Made by a program: the position numbers and the translations under genes. The notes under the pieces are model-generated. The model did not search any database, had not been told where the DNA came from, and worked only from the letters and a program-made list of their open reading frames with translations. From positions 1-64,000 of the forward strand of contig QPMI01000164.1 in NCBI GenBank assembly GCA_004431415.1: 64,000 nucleotides of DNA, in the 5' to 3' direction. Source of the DNA: Cyanophora paradoxa (Eukaryota; Glaucocystophyceae; Cyanophorales; Cyanophoraceae). Positions 25,536 through 36,419 of this stretch are shown piece by piece (positions within the stretch are counted from its first letter, which is position 1; every line of letters starts with the position of its first letter).

Positions 25536-28154
25536 CTAGGAGGCGGCGGGGGCGGCGGGGGCGGCCGGCTCTGCGGGGGCCGGCTCGGCCTGGGCGGCCT
25601 TGGCGGCGGCGCCGATCTTGGCGACGAGGTCCTGCAGCTTCTCCTCCATCCGCTTCATCTGCCGCCCCGGCTCGACCCGGGGCGAGGGGCGGGGCGGGGC
25701 GGGCGGGGCGGACGCGGGCGGTGGTCTCCTCGAGCTGGGCCTGGAGCTTGGCGACGGCGGGCTGCTCGCCGGCCCCCTCGAGGGCCTGGGCCTGGCGCTC
25801 GAGCCAGGGGCGCTTCTGCGGGGCGAACGAGGCGGCGGTCGCCCGCACGCGCCCCGCCGCCGAGGCCGCCTGCAGGCTCACGAGCCCCTCCACCGCCGCC
25901 GTCCGCACTGCCCCGCGCCCCGCCCGCCTCAGCTCGGAGAGTGGTGCGGAGCGGTGCGGGACGGGGCGGGGCGGGCGGACCGCGCTCGAGGGGGGAGGAG
26001 AGGGCCTCGGCGACGACCTCGGCGACCTCGTCGCGCCGCGCGCGCTCCTGCCACTGCCCGCAACGCGCGTACGCCGTGATCGCCGCGCACTTCGCTGCGC
26101 CCCGCCCCGGCATCGCCTCGGGGACGGGGCGGGGCCGGCGGGCGGCGCAGGGCGGGCGGGGCGGACGGACCCTCCCAGCGCTCGCGGCCGTAGCCGATGC
26201 GGGCGCGGAGGAGGTCGAGGGCCTCGCGGCTCCGCACCCGCGCCAGCGCCCGCAGCGCCCCTTCCGCACCTGCCACAGCGCGTCTCAGCGAGGGCGGGGG
26301 GCGAGGAGGAGGAGGATGGGGAGGGGCCGGCGCACGATGGCGCCGAAGCCATTGTCCCCGAGGGCCGCCGTGATGATCTTCAGGTCCTCCGCCGCGTTCG
26401 CAGCCTCCTGCGCCCCCGCAGCGTTAGGCGCCGGGCCAGGGCGGCGTGCAGCGCGGGCGGGCGGGGGCCGGGCCTTGGCGGGGTCGGCGTCGGCGCCGCG
26501 CTGGGCGCCGAGGGCCTCGAGGGCGCGGGAGCGCGCGCTGTAGGCGACGTCCCCGCGCGCCAGCACGCCCCGCACCGCCCGCCGCACCCGCCAGTCCCGC
26601 ACCTGCCCGCGCCCGCCCGCCCCGCCCCGCCCGCGTCAGTCATCCGCGCCGGCCGGCGAGGCCCCGGGCCGGGCAAGGGAGCGTGCCTGCATGGCGCAGG
26701 ACATCATGGGGTTGAGGGCGCGCGGGTGCTCCTCCCGCTCCATCAGCCCCGCCAGCGCCTCCACCGCCTGCCCCCGCCCCCGCCCCGCCTTAGAAGGGGC
26801 GAAGCAAAGCTGAGCGGAGCCAAGTCGGGGCGGACGTGGGGGGAGGGGAGGCGGGCGAGGGCGCGGGCGGCCTCGACGCGGACGCCCATGAACGGCTCCC
26901 GCGCCATCGCGGCGGCGAGGGCCTTGGCGGCCTTGGGCGTGTCCACCTTCGCCAGCTCGCACGCCGCCCACGCACGGTTCCCCACACCGGGCCTGCCCAC
27001 AGCCCGCCTCAGTTCCCTTCGAGCGGACAAGGGCTGGCGGGGCGGGGCGGGGCGGACGCGTTGGCGAGGGTGCGCTCGAGGACGTCCTCGCCGGGGTTGA
27101 AGTCGAGGCGGTGCAGCACCTTCATCCCGGGGTCCACGCGCACCTCCCCGACCTTCCCCTGCACACGCGGGGGTGTGAGAGAGCGAGGCCGGGCGGGGCG
27201 GGGATGCGGGGATGCGGGGCGGGCGGGCCTTGAGGCCCGGGAAGACGAGGACGGCGCGGGAGGCGCCGTCCCTGAAGCGCGCCACCCGCCGGTGCTCCGT
27301 CCCTGCCCCGCCCCCCGCCCCCCGTCAGCGCCCGGCTCCCGGCCCCGCCCCGTGCCGGGCCCCGGGTCCTCGCACCGTTATCCTCGATGAGGACGACGTC
27401 GATGTCGAAGTCGAAGAGGCCGACGCCGCGCGCCGCGCTCTCCTGCGCCTGCGCCAGCGCCACCGTCGCCGTCTTCTCCTCCTCGCTCTGCTCCAGCGTC
27501 CCCTTCAGCTGCGGGTAGCCCCGCCCCAGCACCCACCTGCACGTGCACCCCCGCCCAGCCTCGGAGGGCGCGGCCGGCGCGCAGGCGGGAACGCGGACTG
27601 CTCGAAGAAGCGGGTGAGGTTGAGGCCGCTCTCCGCCTCCAGGCACTTCCCTGCGCCCCGCCCGCCGGCCCGCCCGTCTCGGCTCGACCCTCCTCTCGGA
27701 GGGCGCGGGGGCCGCGGGGGCCGCACGGAAGTCGTCGGTCTCGACGGTGCGGGTCCAGAACTTCTCGAGGTAGGCCTTCACGCCCGCCCAGAAGGCATCC
27801 TCCCCGCACACCTGCCGCAGCATGTGCAGCCTGCCCGCCCCGCGTCGACGCCCCGGGCGGGGCGGGGAGGGGCGGAGGGGGCGGGGGGCGGGGGATGCGG
27901 ACCGCCAGGCGCCGCCGGGGTAGAGGTGCGCGTCGTACATGCTCCACGACGAGTCGTACCTGCGCGCCGTTCAGAGGGCGGGTCGGGGGAGCAGGGGAGG
28001 AACAGGGCGGGGAGCGCGCGTGTTGGTGACGATGGGCCGCACGTACTCCTCGTCCGCCTCCGCAAAGTACGAGTTCGCACACAGCAGCATCTCTGCCCGT
28101 GCGAAGCGCGCCGCGGCCCCGCCGCCTCAGAGGGCGACGCGGGGGCGGGCGGGG

Positions 28155-28187
<33 letters not shown>

Positions 28188-29840
28188 GGACCGTACTCGA
28201 ACTCGGCCTGGGAGCGGTTGTCCTGGAGCCAGCAGCACTCGACGTAGGTGGCCCAGCTCTCCTTGAGCCACGCGTGGTCGAAGTGCCGGATCACCACCGC
28301 GTCCCCGAAGTACGCGTGGCCCATCTCTGGCGCGCCCCGCAGCCAGGTCAGAGCCGTTCGAAGGCGGAGGCGGGGGCGGAGGAGGACAAGGGAGAAGAAG
28401 AAGAAGCGGGGGCAAGGCTCGAAGGCACCGTGGATGACGACGAGGTTGACGAGGTGCTGGTACTCGCGGCCCAGCACGGGGTCCATGAGGAAGCTCTCGT
28501 CGAAGGTGACGAGCGTGAGGTTCTCCATGGCCGAGGCGCCCATCTCGGGGACGAGCATCGTGCTGTAGCTCTTGAAGGGGAACGGGTGCCCCAGGCGCTT
28601 GGTGATCCACGCCAGCATCCCCGGCGTCTCCCCGAAGCTCGCCCGCATGTGCTCCTGCGGGAAGGCAGGCGGGCGGTGGTCAAGGGCCGAGGGCGGGCAG
28701 ACAGCAGCAGGCGGGGCGGGGCGGACCTCCTTGAAGAGGGATGCGGCGACGTAGGAGACGCGTACCCCCTCCACCTCCCCGTCCTCGTACTGCCCGGGGC
28801 CCGCCCCGCGGACCGTCGGCCCCGGGCGGGGCCGCGAGGAACAGAGCAGGAGGAGGCCGCACGGTGCGGATGTCGCCGAGGGCGAAGCAGAAGAGGTAGG
28901 AGGGGCAGGGGAAGTCGAGGCGCCAGTGGCCCGTGACGCTCCCGTCCCCGTGCGCCTCCTCCTCCCGCGCCCTCGCGCCCCCCGCGACGGCCCCCGCCCC
29001 CGCCGGCCGCCGGATGTGTGCCTCGAACGTCGTCCGCACCGCCGGGAAGTCTGCGGGGGGGGCGGGCCTCGCGCGGCGTCCGGGGCGAGCGAGGCGGGGC
29101 TACCAGCGCACCCACGCACGGGAGCCAGAAGCGCGCCCGCTCCGTCTCGCAGTCGGTGTACGCCATCAGCGGGCTGCGTACGCGCGTCCGCCCCGCTCGC
29201 TCGCCCGAACCCCGGCCCGGCGCGGAGGGGAGGCGCGCGCGCACCGCTCGGGGTAGTGCGCGTCCGGCGCGCTGAAGTGCAGCCCTGCGCGCCGCGCTCT
29301 TTGTTATACGCGCGCTCGAGCGCCGCGGCGGGAGGGCGGGCGGGCGGGGGCGCGGGGCGCGCCGGTGATGGGCTTGAAGACGGTGTACGAGACGGTGGCG
29401 ACGCGCTTCTCGCCGCGCGCAAAGGGCTCGGCCCACGTGATGGCGATCTCCTTGCCGTCGTAGCGGAAGCTCAGCGCCTGCTCGCCCTCCACCGCCACGT
29501 CCTCGAACGCCACCGCGTTCAGCCGCAGGCTCCGCGACCCCGCCCGGTTGCACAGCACCGTGATCGCCACCCGCCCCGCCGCCCTGCGCATCGAATCGCT
29601 CATGAGCATCCCTAGCTCGAGCCGGGGAGGTCGCGCGCGCGCCCGCTGTGCACGCCGCCAGCGCGAGGGGGCGTCTCTAGCGGTTCACGGACCGCTGCTC
29701 CCGCAGGTCGGTGAAGTGCATGCTGACGTCGTTGTGGACGGGCTGCAGCGCGAGATCGGGCGCGTAGTGCTCCCGCGCGCCTACGCGGGCAGGCAGTTAG
29801 TCGGAGCGCGTGCGCGGCGCGCGGGAGGAGCACCCGCCAT
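25536..29840 (-). CDS. M1-family zinc aminopeptidase with C-terminal HEAT-like repeats
   Basis: Removes N-terminal residues from peptides by Zn catalysis. N-terminal beta domain: HYAPDLALQ and LRLNAVAFEDVAVEGEQALS. Catalytic domain: the GAMEN exopeptidase motif appears as GASAMEN (about 28,535), and HEMGH, followed after 18 residues by Glu (AWLKESWA), forms the complete HExxH-x18-E site. An intron (28,327-28,428) separates the codons of H and E. Further family landmarks are MLRQVCGEDAFWAGVKAYLE, LNLTRFFEQW (split by an intron beginning GTCCGC) and LDFNPGEDVLERTLANA. After this come helical repeats (KALAAAMAREPFMGVRVEAA, ALRALARVRSREALDLL), a HEAT-type C-terminus, then EEKLQDLVAKIGAAAKAA and an Ala/Pro tail, TAG at 25,536. 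I chose ATG at 29,838-29,840 because ATGGCGG spliced to the next exon gives MAGAREHYAPD in frame. No signal peptide; probably cytosolic. At least 15 introns. Confidence 0.92.
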
Positions 29841-30327
29841 CGTGAATCCATCGCCGCTCGGAGCCGCCTCCGACGCCAGGGCGCGTGCGCACGAACAGCG
29901 AGGCATCTTTGCAGGATCAAACAGCGTACCCACGCATGGACTTTTTTCCACGCGGGTCCTTCTCGCCACGCCCCTGACGCGCCTTTCCGCACTGCCGGCC
30001 GGAGCAGGAGCTCTTCAAGCTAGCCTTCCCGCGTCGGCCAGCACTCTCGTCCCGTCCGTCAGGCCCGCGATTCGCCTCGCGAAGCCGTTATCCGAGAGGA
30101 AAGGGCCGTCGAGAATCAGAGTTGCCGGCACCAGCCCAAGCCCCAGCTGCACGTGCTAGCCGCCGGGGTTGCGAGTCGCGGCTCGTCGAGGGGCAAGCTC
30201 GTCGGCGCTCAAGCCGTTCCACAGCGTTTCCGTGACGGCTTCGCACCAGCTTGCGGAGCGGGCCGCGTTCTTGCGGCCGGAGCCACAGGCCGTCGAGGTT
30301 CAAGTCGCGTACGAGTCGCCACCAGAG
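29841..30327. promoter_or_regulatory. Putative shared promoter of divergent aminopeptidase and carrier genes
   Basis: A 487-bp interval separates the two inferred start codons (29,840 reverse, 30,328 forward). No TATA box is obvious. Parts of it stay open on both strands, so short upstream exons of either gene cannot be excluded. The regulatory role is inferred only from gene orientation. Confidence 0.35.
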
Positions 30328-32725
30328 ATGGACCCGCAGGCCCCGACCCTGCGATTCGCCCTGCCGCCGGCGAACGCCGCGCACAGCGAGAGCCTCCCCG
30401 TGCGTGCATCGTTTCGCGCTCCGGACGCGCGGACGCGCGCCGGACGCGTGTTCGCTGATGGCGACCCGCACGCGGCGCAGGTCTGGCAGGGCTTCCTCTT
30501 CAGCTCGGTGGCCCCCATGGGCGCCGCCGTATTCAGTACGCTCCCCGCCGCGTCACCCGCGCTCCCGCCCAGCCGCGCCGCGGGCCGCGGGCCGGGGCCG
30601 ACGCTCGGGCAGCGAACCCGTTCGACGTGGCGCGGGTGCGGATGCAGCTGCAGGGGGAGCGGAGCGCGGCGGAGCGGGTGTACAAGAACAGCGGGGACGT
30701 GCTGGTGAAGGTGGCGCGGGCGGAGGGCATCCGGGGCCTCGAGAAGGGCCTCATCACGGCCCTCTTCCGCGAAGGCTCCAAGAACCTCTTCCGCCTCGGC
30801 GTGCGCTGTGCTGCCTCCCGCTCCGCTTTCCGCCCCGGCCGCCTTGGCGCCCGACGACGGGTGCGGGTGCGCGCAGCTGTACGACCCGATCATGGACGTG
30901 CTGCACAAGCGGGAGGAGGGCCCGGCGCCCATGTACAAGCGCTTCCTCGCCGGCGCCCTCTCCGGCGCCGCCGGCGCCGTCTCCTGCAACCCCTTCGAGA
31001 TCGTCAAGACCCGTCCGCCCCGCCCCGCCCCGCCCCGCTTTGCTTGGTTCGCTGGCTCACGGCGTTGGTGGGCAGGGATGCAGGCGCAGGGCGGCACGGG
31101 TCACCAGCACAACTACACGGGCATCTGGTCCGCCTTCGGCAGCATCGTCCAGAAGGAGGGGGTCCGCCCCGCCCCGCGCCCCGCGCCGAGCGCCTCGCGC
31201 CGAGCCGAGCGCCCGGGCGCGTCCCGGGGCTCACGCGCGGGGCGGGGGGCGGGCGCAGCTGAAGGGGCTGTACCGGGGGAGCGGGGCCTCGGTGCTGCGG
31301 TCGTCGCTGGCGACGGGCATCAACCTGCCCGTCTACGGCATCCTCAAGGAGCGCATCGCGGCGCAGAAGGTCGTCAAGGACGGGCCCGTCGTCGACGCCC
31401 TCGCCTCCCTCTTCGGTCCGCGCCACCCGCCGCCCTCACCGCCCCCGCCCCCGCCCCGCCGCCTGCGCCTCTGACGGGGGCGGGGCAGCCTCCTTCTTCG
31501 TCGCCCTCGCCATCAACCCCGTCGACGTCGGTGCGCCGGCCCCCGCCCCCCGCCCCCCGCCCCGCCCCTCTCAGAGAATGACGCGGGACTTGGTCGGGAC
31601 AGTGCGGACGCGGCTGTTCAACCAGCCGCTGGGGGCGGACGGGCGGGGGGCGCTCTACGCGGGGGGCGTCGACTGCGCCCGCAAGCTGCTCGCCTCGGAG
31701 GGGCCCCTCGCCTTTTGGAAGGGCTTCTTCTCCTCCTTCATGCGCCTCGGGTCGGCTTTGTTTGCTTCGGCCCCGCCCTGCCCCGGCAGCTGCTGACCTT
31801 GGCCGCGGGCGCGCGGGCGCAGGCCGCACTTCGTGCTCACGTTCGTGTTCCTGGAGCAGATGAAGCGCTCCGCCCACGTCTTCCTCGTCGAGCGCCAGTC
31901 CGCCCCCCGCCCCCGCCCCCGCCCCCTTCCCCCGCTGAGGCGGCCCCGGGCGCGGCCCAGGCGGGTGCGGCGGCTGCGGCACGTGTTCGACCACTTCGAC
32001 CTGGACGGGAACGGGCTGCTGGACCGCAAGGAGCTCCACAAGGCGCACGAGGCGGCCCTCCCGCCGGCGGCCATCCCCGCCGACCCCGAGGCCCGCGCCC
32101 TCCACGCCCAGCGCATCAGTCCGCCCCCGCCCCGCCCCCTCCCGCCCCGCCCCGTTTGCTGAATTCGCCCTTCAGAGGAAACGGTGGAGGGGCTGCTGGG
32201 GCGGGCGAACTCGCGGTACGACGGGGCGCTGGACCTGCAGGGCTTCATGGCCGTCTCCCACGACATCAACACCCTCCTCCGCCGCCAGCAGCAGGCCGAC
32301 GTCTTCGCCGCCCTCGGCACGCCCCCGGCCCCCGCCCCCGCCCGTTTCCCCCGCCACGCCCGGGCTGAGGCCTGGGGGTCCGGCTGCCCGGCAGACATGG
32401 ACGGGTCGGGGACGCTCTCGTTCGGGGAGCTCGTCGCGGGGCTGCGGCTCCTCGCCCCGCTCCACCTCCAGAAGATGTCCCGCCCCGAGTACGAGGCGGT
32501 CCGCCACGATCCCCAGCCCGCCCCGCCCTTCCCGGGCGCCGCGGCTGAGGGGGGCGCGGTCTGCAGACGCTGGAGCGGGAGGTGCTGGCGTGGATGAAGC
32601 GGGCGGGGCGGGAGCGCTCGGGCCTCCTCACCTTCGAGCAGTTCGTCGAGGTCGTGGACTCGTCGCAGGCCGACTCCATGTCCTCCGCCATCGCCCACTG
32701 GATCTCCTACCACGACATCTCCTAG
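30328..32725 (+). CDS. SLC25 mitochondrial carrier (OAC1/SLC25A34-35 type) with C-terminal EF-hand domain
   Basis: Three carrier repeats are visible with signatures TNPFDVARVRMQLQGE (about 30,616), NPFEIVKTRMQAQ (about 30,988, split by an intron) and INPVDV followed by VRTRLFNQP (about 31,514-31,630). The third repeat (RGALYAGGVDCARKLLASEG, FMRLGPHFVLTF) matches the oxaloacetate-carrier/SLC25A34-35 branch in my judgement, so dicarboxylate or related anion exchange at the inner mitochondrial membrane is likely. After the sixth helix (FVFLEQMKRS) come four EF-hand units: DLDGNGLLDRKE canonical (about 32,000), NSRYDGALDLQG degenerate, DMDGSGTLSFGE canonical (about 32,395) and ERSGLLTFEQF degenerate, ending WISYHDIS, TAG at 32,723. 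Start: MDPQAPTLRFALPP, 24 residues before VWQGFLF. Calcium regulation is inferred. Known calcium-dependent carriers carry EF-hands at the N-terminus. Confidence 0.9.
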
Positions 32726-33016
32726 GCCCCCGCCCCCGCCTAGCTAGTGATTCAAATTCGATCTGCGAGCTTCTATACCCGGCCACCGCGGCGGTCTGCC
32801 GCCGGCCCCCATTGTATGTATGTACAGCCGTTTCAAGAGCAGCGTGCATGTGACCTGATCATGAATTGAAAATACGCCTCCTCCTCTGGAGTACATGTCC
32901 ACACCACTAAAGAAACCCGCGGCGCGCGTCCCGAGTAGGTGGGCGGCCGCTCTGCGGATCGCGAGCGCTGGCGCGCGCTGGCCTCCGCGGCGGCGCTCAG
33001 ATGTCCTGCGGCGCGC
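32726..33016. other. Convergent intergenic region
   Basis: Lies between the stop codons of the carrier (+) and the ABM gene (-). It contains AT-richer stretches around 32,750 and 32,800-32,890 that probably hold both 3' ends. No polyadenylation signal could be chosen with confidence. Confidence 0.4.
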
Positions 33017-33581
33017 TCAGCGGGAGCGAGGGGCGAAGGCGCCGGGCCCCGGAACCTTGAGGATGTCGAGGCCGATGGGGGCGCGGAGGAGGCCGGCGGC
33101 GGCGCCGGGCTCGCCCATCGCCGCCAGGAGCGCCTGCAGGTGCGCCGTCTTCAAGTGCCTGCCCGCCAGCCCGCCTCAGCGCCGCCCGAGGCCCGAGGAG
33201 CGCGGCAAGACGGGGACACTGCCCATGGCGCAAGTGGGGCCGGCGGGGAGCGGCGGGCGCACGCGTCGAGAGCGGCCTGCGACTCCCACTCCTCGACCAT
33301 GACAACGACGGTCGGGTCGGATACCGACTGGGTCAGCTGCGCGGCGTGAGACACCTGCGGCGCACCGCGCGGCGCGTCCTGCAGCCCACCTGGTACTCTG
33401 CACGCGGGCAGCGTTAGCTGGGCACGCTCAGCGATGCGGGGCGGCTCGCGTGCGCACGGATCGCGCCGGCCTCCTGCTTCGTGGGGACTGCGCACTTGCG
33501 CAGCGCCGAAATGACCTCCTCCTCCTTCCCGGGCTTGCACTCGAACTTGGCAACGACGCGCACGCGTCCCGTGTGCGCCAT
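33017..33581 (-). CDS. ABM-fold monooxygenase-like small protein
   Basis: Antibiotic-biosynthesis-monooxygenase-like (dimeric alpha+beta barrel) protein of about 110 residues. Exon 1 reads MAHTGRVRVVAKFECKPGKE then EVISALRKCAVPTKQEAG. After introns, a tiny exon and then LTQSVSDPTVVVMVEEW and ESQAALDA follow, spliced to HLKTAHLQALLAAMGEPG and GLDILKVPG, with TGA at 33,017. The order (strand, helix, then E-x-W followed by AL-x-AH-x-x-x-H) is the family pattern. An in-frame ATG 18 bp upstream (33,599) would add MNSLAE; I prefer the inner ATG. Members act as cofactor-free oxygenases, heme-degrading enzymes or quinone-related proteins; the substrate here is unknown. Two or three introns of about 60-80 bp, one with a GC-type donor. 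Confidence 0.8.
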
Positions 33582-33799
33582 TTCCGCAAGACTGTTCACG
33601 TTATAGGGGTAGAGGCAACGAGACGCTCCATTGGTACAAGGCCGCAGCCGCAGCTTGCGTGTTTCGGGAGCATTGGAAGCGCTCTATCATTCAAATTTGC
33701 GCAAGCGCTAGGCCCGGCACCGCCTGCAGCGGCAGCGGCGGCGCACGCGATTGCACGTGGCGGAGCCTGCGAACGAGCGCCGCCTGGAGTCCAGCACTG
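33582..33799. promoter_or_regulatory. Divergent intergenic region, putative shared promoter
   Basis: About 220 bp separate the start codons of the ABM gene (-) and the UBL-WLM-PUB gene (+). No core element stands out. The role is inferred from orientation. Confidence 0.3.
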
Positions 33800-36092
33800 A
33801 TGACAGAGCTCGTCGCTCTGATCTCCGTCCGCGGCGCGACGCATGAGCTCCGGTTCGCATGACGTCGGTCGACGTCGACGCACGAGCGCCCCTGTCGCCG
33901 TCTTGACCGCCCGCGCAGCGTCGAGCCGAGCGCGACTGTCGAGGAAGTGCTTGCGATGCTGCCCACCGACGTCTCCGCGGCGTCCGCCAAGGTGGTGCAC
34001 AAGGGCAGGGCCCTGGAGCGCTCGTGCGCGCTCGGCACGCTCGGAGCCTCGCCGGTGAAGCTCATGCTCGTAGGGCGCGCCCGGCCGAGCGCGCTCGCTG
34101 GGCCGCAGCGGCTCACGCGGGACTCGCGCCGCGCAGGTCGACGGCAGAGGAGATTGAGAGGGTGCAGACGGCGAAGCCCGACGCGGCGCTGCGGCCGCTG
34201 GGCGAGGAGGCGCGGGGCCCGGCGGCGGCGCGGCCGGCGCGGCCGGCGGCGGCGGCGGCGCGGCCGTCCCCCTACGGGTTCGGCGAGCTCCGCGTCCTCC
34301 CGGGCTTCCCCGACGGGGAGGCCGCCATGGAGATCCTGCGCCGCCTGCAGGCCGAGCGCGGCATCCAGGCCCGCCCCGCCCCGCCCCGCCCCGCCCCGGC
34401 CCCTCCTCCCTCCCTCGCCTCACCCGCGCGGCAGGCGATCATGGAGAAGTACAAGTGGCGGGTGGGCGCGCTGGAGGAGATGTACCCCCGGGGCAAGGTC
34501 GGCGTGGACCCCGTCTGCGTCCTGGGGTACAACACGAACCGCGGCCAGTCGATCTCCCTCCGCCTCCGCACGGACGACCTGCGCGGCTTCCGCCACTACA
34601 ACACCGTCCTCAAGGCCCGGCCCCGGCCCCGCGCCCCGCGCCCCGCGCCCCGCGCCCCGCCGGCGCTGACCCTGTCTGGCCCCCTCAGGTCCTCTTCCAC
34701 GGTCCGCCCCGCCCCGGCCCGGCCCGGCCCGGCCCGACGCGGCGCGGGAGCCTGCGCCTGACTCGCGGGCGGGGGCAGAGCTGGCGCACAACGAGCACTC
34801 GGAGCACGACGCCGCCTTCTGGCAGCTCGCCCGGTACCCCCGCCCCGCCCCCCGGCCCCCTCCGCCGCCGTTCCTGAGGCGAGGCGCGTGCGCAGGCGGC
34901 TGGAGCGGGAGTTCGAAGAGCTGGACTGGACGAGGCGGGGCGGGCGGGCTCTCGGCGGGGGCGCCGCCCCCACGAGCTCCCGCAGGCGCCGGGGCGGGGC
35001 GGGGCGGGGTGGGGCCCGGCGGGGCTCGGGGAGGCGCGGCGGCTCGGGGGCGACGAGAGCCTCCGCGGCCTCCTCTCCGCCCGCGAGGCCGCCGGCATCG
35101 CCGCCCAGGCCCGCCCGCCCCGTCCCTGGCCCGCCCTCGCTCGCTCCGCTGAGGCGGGGCGGGCCGGGGCGCAGCTGAGGCTGACGGAGGAGGAGCGCGC
35201 GCTCGCCGCCGGCTGCGGCGCCCACGCCCACGCCCACGCCCACGCCCAGGCGCACGCGCAGGCGCCCTCGCCGCCCCCAGCAGCGGATGGCGCGGGGGCC
35301 TCCCCGCCGCCGCCGCCGGCCGCAGCCCCGGTCCCGCCGCGCATGCCCCCGCGTCCCCGGCCCCGTCTCCGTCTCCGGTTCCCTCGCCCCCTCCCGCGGC
35401 CTCCGTGGCGCCCACCACGGTCCCCTCCCCTCCGCCCGTCACCACCGCCCTTCCCCTCCGCCCGCAGCCCCTCGCCCCCTCCGCCTGCCGCCGCCCCTAC
35501 CCCTCCGCCCGGAGCGCCCTCACCCCCGCCGGCTGCGGCTCCCGCGGGTGCGGCGCGGGGCGTGGAGGAGGCGACGCGGGAGGCGGAGGCGGCGGCGGCG
35601 GCGGCCGGCGACGCGGCGCTCGAGGCGCTCGCGGCGGCCGCCGGGGAGCGGGGGCGGCGCGTGGCGGCGGCGGCGGAGGCGCTGCTGGCGTCGGGGGCGC
35701 CGGGGGCGCGGGCGGCGCTGGAGACGGTGCGCGCGTACGTCGCCAACGCCCTACAGCGCCCGGCGAGGCCCGCTGCCGCCGCATCCCCACCTCCAGGTCT
35801 CCCCCGCCCCGCCCCGCCCGCCCGTTGTCGCAGGATCCGACGGGCGGGGCGGGGGCAGCGCGGGGTACTCGCAGCGGGTGGCGCCGTACCCCGGGGCGGT
35901 GGAGGTGCTGCGGGCGGCCGGCTTCGCGGAGGAGGGCGGGGCCGGGGCCGGTGGGGGCGGGGCGGGGCGCTGGCGCTGCGCTCGGCGGACCCCGGCCTGC
36001 TCTGGCTCGCCCTCGCCGCCCTCGACGCCGCCCTCGCCCCGGCCCCGCCGCCCGGCCCCGAGGGGTCCCCCCACGCCCGCGCCGGCCCTTAG
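33800..36092 (+). CDS. UBL-WLM-PUB domain metalloprotease, Wss1-like
   Basis: N-terminal ubiquitin-like domain: MTELVALISVRGATHELR joins, through an intron of about 60 bp, to VEPSATVEEVLAML and ends SPVKLMLVG. The WLM domain follows: KYKWRVGALEEMYPRGKVGV, CVLGYNTNRGQSISLRLRTD, then VLFH-ELAHNEHSEHD, giving the zinc motif HELAHNEHSEH, with an intron (34,702-34,778) between H and E. A low-complexity Pro/Ala/His linker (about 35,220-35,560) leads to a PUB-like region: RAALETVRAYVANAL, PGEARCRRIPTS, PYPGAVEVLRAAGFAEE and LALRSADPGLLWLALAALDA. Wss1-type proteases cut DNA-protein crosslinks and SUMO/ubiquitin conjugates, and PUB domains bind p97/Cdc48, so a role in chromatin repair or protein quality control is likely. 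The PUB region changes frame near 35,755 (see findings). Stop TAG about 36,090. Confidence 0.9.
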
Positions 36093-36419
36093 CCTCCCCC
36101 GTCGCCGGTGCCGCCTCGAGCTCCATCTCCCGGCTCCCATGGCCATCCCAACCCTCATCCCAGCTCCTCCTGGCTCCGGCTCCGTCAGAGCCTCCACTCC
36201 ACCCCACGCCACTCGCACTCCACTGATGTTCATGCCAAAAAGAGCAATGAAAACCTTCAATATATTTGCATTGGGGGCGTCGCCCCGGCCCGCTCGCCGC
36301 CCTAGCCTCGGCTCTTCGAATTCCCCGCCGGCCCGGCGAGCTTGCGATCGGGGCCGCAGTGCGCACTGCGCCTGGGAGCCGCGGCGATCCTAGCGGTACA
36401 GTGCGCATGCAGCTTATGA
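36093..36419. other. Convergent intergenic region
   Basis: Lies between the stops of the UBL-WLM-PUB gene (+) and the histidine kinase (-). A C/T-rich stretch (about 36,090-36,220) is followed by AT-richer sequence (36,225-36,270) that probably contains 3' ends. No gene seen. Confidence 0.4.

Noticed and set aside
29990-30170. Reverse-strand extension of the aminopeptidase (ATLILDGPFLSDNGFARR)
   Set aside because: It looks protein-like, but no splice path joins it to the first supported exon, and the forward strand is also open there.
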